Source of the DNA: Kiritimatiellia bacterium
GTDB taxonomy: Bacteria > Verrucomicrobiota > Kiritimatiellia > RFP12 > UBA1067
Assembly: GCA_024405255.1 (NCBI GenBank)
Contig: JAKSOY010000099.1
Coordinates: forward strand, 1-15,402
Length of the DNA: 15,402 bases
Direction of reading: 5' to 3'
Below the pieces are notes generated by a model. That model searched no databases. It worked only from the letters and a program-made list of their open reading frames with translations, and was not told the DNA's origin. Below, piece by piece: positions 13,548 through 15,402 of the stretch (its first letter is position 1; each line of letters starts with the position of its first letter). Both the position numbers and the translations under genes were made by a program.

Positions 13548-15391
13548 CAGTCGCTGACCCTCACGCGATAAAAGGCCTTATTGCTCGTCCGCGGCGCCGC
13601 GAGCGCCTTTGCCGCCCCCGTTCCCTCGGCCACCTCGCCGACAAGCGTCCATGGCGCGGGTGTCGTGCAATCCGACGCCGTCACAAGCTGGTACTTCAGT
13701 CCGGCCCTGGTCTTAACGCCTACATTCACCTGCGTACCCGCCACGTCGATCGCCGCGATGCCGTCCGTCGCCAGATCGGCATACTCCGGTGCCGCCAGGG
13801 CGTTGAGCGTCAAGTTGAACGTCTTCGACTTGCCCTCGGTCGGATCCAAGTCATAATACGACGGCACGTTCAACACATCCCCTTCCTTCGTCGTGAGCGT
13901 ATGATCCTCAACCGTCGCCTTCTTTTCAAACACGATCGGCGTACGGCTGTTCACATCCGAATAGGCCTCGGCCACCGTCTTCGCCGTCGGAGCCGAAGCC
14001 GCACGACCGGGCACGCTCACGAGCAGATTGAAGTTCCGTCCCGCCGGGAAAGCCGGCAGACGCGGCTTCACGACGAACGGCACGCCATTGGTCGCCCCTT
14101 CCAGATACAGATACTTGGCACTGTAGGCATCCGTCGCCAACGTGCCGTAGTAGGTCGGCTGTTCGAAAGCGAACTTGCCGACTTCGGAAGACCCCGACCC
14201 GATGCGTATGGCATCCACGCCGTCCGTCGCCACAACGACACCTCCTGAAATCGTCAGCTTCTTGCCTTTGTTGACATCGAGGCCGTGGGTCTCAAGTCCC
14301 GTCGCATACGCACGAATGTCGCCACCCGAAATCGTCATGCAGCCGTTTGCATCCAACGCATCGTCGAAGACCGATACGGCGCGGATGCGTCCGCCGGAGA
14401 TCAGAATGTCACCGTTTGCGCTGATGCAGTCATCACCCGCAACGAGGTCGAACGTGCCGCCCTTAATGTCGATGAACGTGCCCTCCGTCGAATCCGTCGC
14501 AAACACTTCGCTGCCGACAAGCGGAAGATCGGCCTCGAAATCACCGCCGTTGATCGTGATGGACGTTCCCGCCTTCACGGCACTCAGATTATTCGGATAG
14601 TAGGCCGTCGTCAGCTTCGAGGTGATGTTGGTCGTGAACACATACTGGCCGCCATTGAAGACGATTGTTCCACCATTTACGAACCGCCCCTCGGGGCCTT
14701 CGAATTCGGCCTTCACTTCACCAGCCGTGAAAGTCGCCGTACAGGACCCCTTGAGATCGATCGCCCGCGACTTCGTCCCGGCGATTTCAGCGTTGAACTT
14801 GCCGCCATTCAGCGTGAACGTGGTACTCTCCGAATCGAAGGTCACACCATGCAGTTCGTTCGTGCAGTTCTTCTTCTGCATGTCAACCTTCAGCTTACCG
14901 CCAGTCTGGAGGTAGTTGCCTTTGAGGAAGATGCAAGACGTGTCGCTCTTGTTGTTGTCGAATGTCACCGTCGTGTCACCGCCCTGCACGGTGAGGTTGT
15001 TGCACACAAGCACGCCGGAACGCAGTTTGTTGCCATCGCTGTCCTCTTCAGTAATGCGTTTTTCACTCAAAAGGTCGAGCACACCCGTACCGGTAATCAC
15101 CAGGTTCGACTTCTTCGTCGCCTTGATGCATTCCTTGTTCTCGTTCAACATCCGGAACACGTTCTGGGTACCGTCCCCGAGCACAAGCGTATAGGTCACA
15201 TTTCCACGCAACTTGAGTGTGCAGTCGGTGAATGTCACGCCGTTCAGCAAGACCCTGGTGTTGGATGCACACGTATGATCGACATCCGTCACATAGTTAC
15301 CGGACAGGACAATATCGGCGTCGCCGCGGCAATTCCACGCGAACATAAGACCGACTGAGAGGATCATCATCAATGCTGTGGTGTTCTTCAT
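13547..15391 (-). CDS. Secreted beta-helix carbohydrate-binding protein (Cthe_2159-like)
   Basis: The 614-residue protein has an N-terminal signal peptide (about 1-25). A long repetitive right-handed beta-helix follows (about 25-400), with repeated T/F-I-x-GG and S-GG turns such as ITINGGDF (278-285), LISGGRIRA (330-338), TISGGDIRA (353-361) and TISGGVVVA (380-388). The acidic turns GDDCISANG (319-327) and FDDALDANG (342-350) resemble the calcium-binding turns of Cthe_2159, a polygalacturonate-binding beta-helix family often found near VTC and DUF4956 genes. The C-terminus (about 560-614) ends in AFYRVRVSD, a beta-sandwich tail common in secreted Verrucomicrobiota-type proteins. About ten cysteines are scattered through the helix. 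The start is supported by AGGAG 6 nt upstream. It is the first visible gene of the operon; more genes may lie upstream, outside the window. Confidence 0.88.
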   Translation of the reverse strand: MKNTTALMMILSVGLMFAWNCRGDADIVLSGNYVTDVDHTCASNTRVLLNGVTFTDCTLKLRGNVTYTLVLGDGTQNVFRMLNENKECIKATKKSNLVITGTGVLDLLSEKRITEEDSDGNKLRSGVLVCNNLTVQGGDTTVTFDNNKSDTSCIFLKGNYLQTGGKLKVDMQKKNCTNELHGVTFDSESTTFTLNGGKFNAEIAGTKSRAIDLKGSCTATFTAGEVKAEFEGPEGRFVNGGTIVFNGGQYVFTTNITSKLTTAYYPNNLSAVKAGTSITINGGDFEADLPLVGSEVFATDSTEGTFIDIKGGTFDLVAGDDCISANGDILISGGRIRAVSVFDDALDANGCMTISGGDIRAYATGLETHGLDVNKGKKLTISGGVVVATDGVDAIRIGSGSSEVGKFAFEQPTYYGTLATDAYSAKYLYLEGATNGVPFVVKPRLPAFPAGRNFNLLVSVPGRAASAPTAKTVAEAYSDVNSRTPIVFEKKATVEDHTLTTKEGDVLNVPSYYDLDPTEGKSKTFNLTLNALAAPEYADLATDGIAAIDVAGTQVNVGVKTRAGLKYQLVTASDCTTPAPWTLVGEVAEGTGAAKALAAPRTSNKAFYRVRVSD

Positions 15392-15397
15392 AGCGGA

Positions 15398-15402
15398 CTC
15401 CT
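15398..15402 (-). promoter_or_regulatory. Ribosome binding site of the beta-helix gene
   Basis: AGGAG at the very right edge of the window lies 6 nt before the ATG at 15391. It fixes the start and shows that the gene is not leaderless. The promoter lies outside the window. Confidence 0.85.

Noticed and set aside
15329..15331. Cys21 of the beta-helix protein as a lipobox cysteine
   Set aside because: The preceding residues FAWN do not fit the lipobox pattern (small residues at -1 and -2), so a normal signal peptide is more likely.
1..15402. CRISPR array, insertion sequence or prophage
   Set aside because: No regularly spaced repeats, transposase or integrase, or terminal repeats were seen. 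The ThyX-like gene alone is not enough to call a prophage.

Overview
The window is GC-rich bacterial DNA with every convincing gene on the minus strand. The gene set suggests a Gram-negative-type bacterium of the PVC/Verrucomicrobiota-Kiritimatiellota kind, probably host- or polysaccharide-associated. The pointers are a TolC/HlyD envelope pair, a DUF2851 protein, a very large secreted glycosidase-like protein, and a secreted beta-helix protein ending in the FYRV-type C-terminus common in that group. This taxonomic placement is inference.

Layout, in the direction of transcription (high to low coordinates). (1) 15391-9502 holds a tight five-gene operon: secreted Cthe_2159-like beta-helix protein, VTC-type polyphosphate polymerase domain protein, DUF4956 membrane protein, HlyD-type adaptor and TolC-type outer-membrane protein. 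Genes overlap or lie within about 20 bp of each other, and most have clear Shine-Dalgarno sites. The operon promoter lies beyond the right edge. (2) 9442-5780 is a 1220-residue exported TIM-barrel glycoside-hydrolase-like protein with its own promoter. (3) 5698-3897 is a NifS-type cysteine desulfurase followed by a small ThyX-like protein with a cysteine-rich tail. (4) 3815-2601 is a DUF2851 protein, preceded by a dense cluster of inverted and direct repeats. (5) 2554-1208 is a polytopic membrane protein resembling MOP/MATE-type flippases. (6) 1157-123 holds tRNA-Pro(CGG) with a strong promoter and an intrinsic terminator, then an EamA/DMT transporter. (7) A tRNA-Ala(GGC) is cut by the left edge.

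The most interesting system is the five-gene operon. VTC-domain and DUF4956 proteins are a known recurrent pair of unknown joint function, often near CotH kinases and Cthe_2159-like proteins. Here they are fused into one transcription unit with a periplasmic adaptor and an outer-membrane channel, with no ABC, RND or MFS pump in sight. This suggests that DUF4956 may act as the inner-membrane part of an envelope-spanning machine making or exporting a polyanion or a modified surface polymer.

Regulatory sequence is also informative. Two genes (2554 and 9442) have an extended -10 box only 6-8 nt from the start codon and no Shine-Dalgarno, so they are predicted leaderless; the operon genes and nifS have Shine-Dalgarno sites. 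Two gene junctions carry tandem heptamer repeats of the same consensus. No stretch above 300 bp lacks a gene. No CRISPR array, insertion sequence or attachment site was seen.
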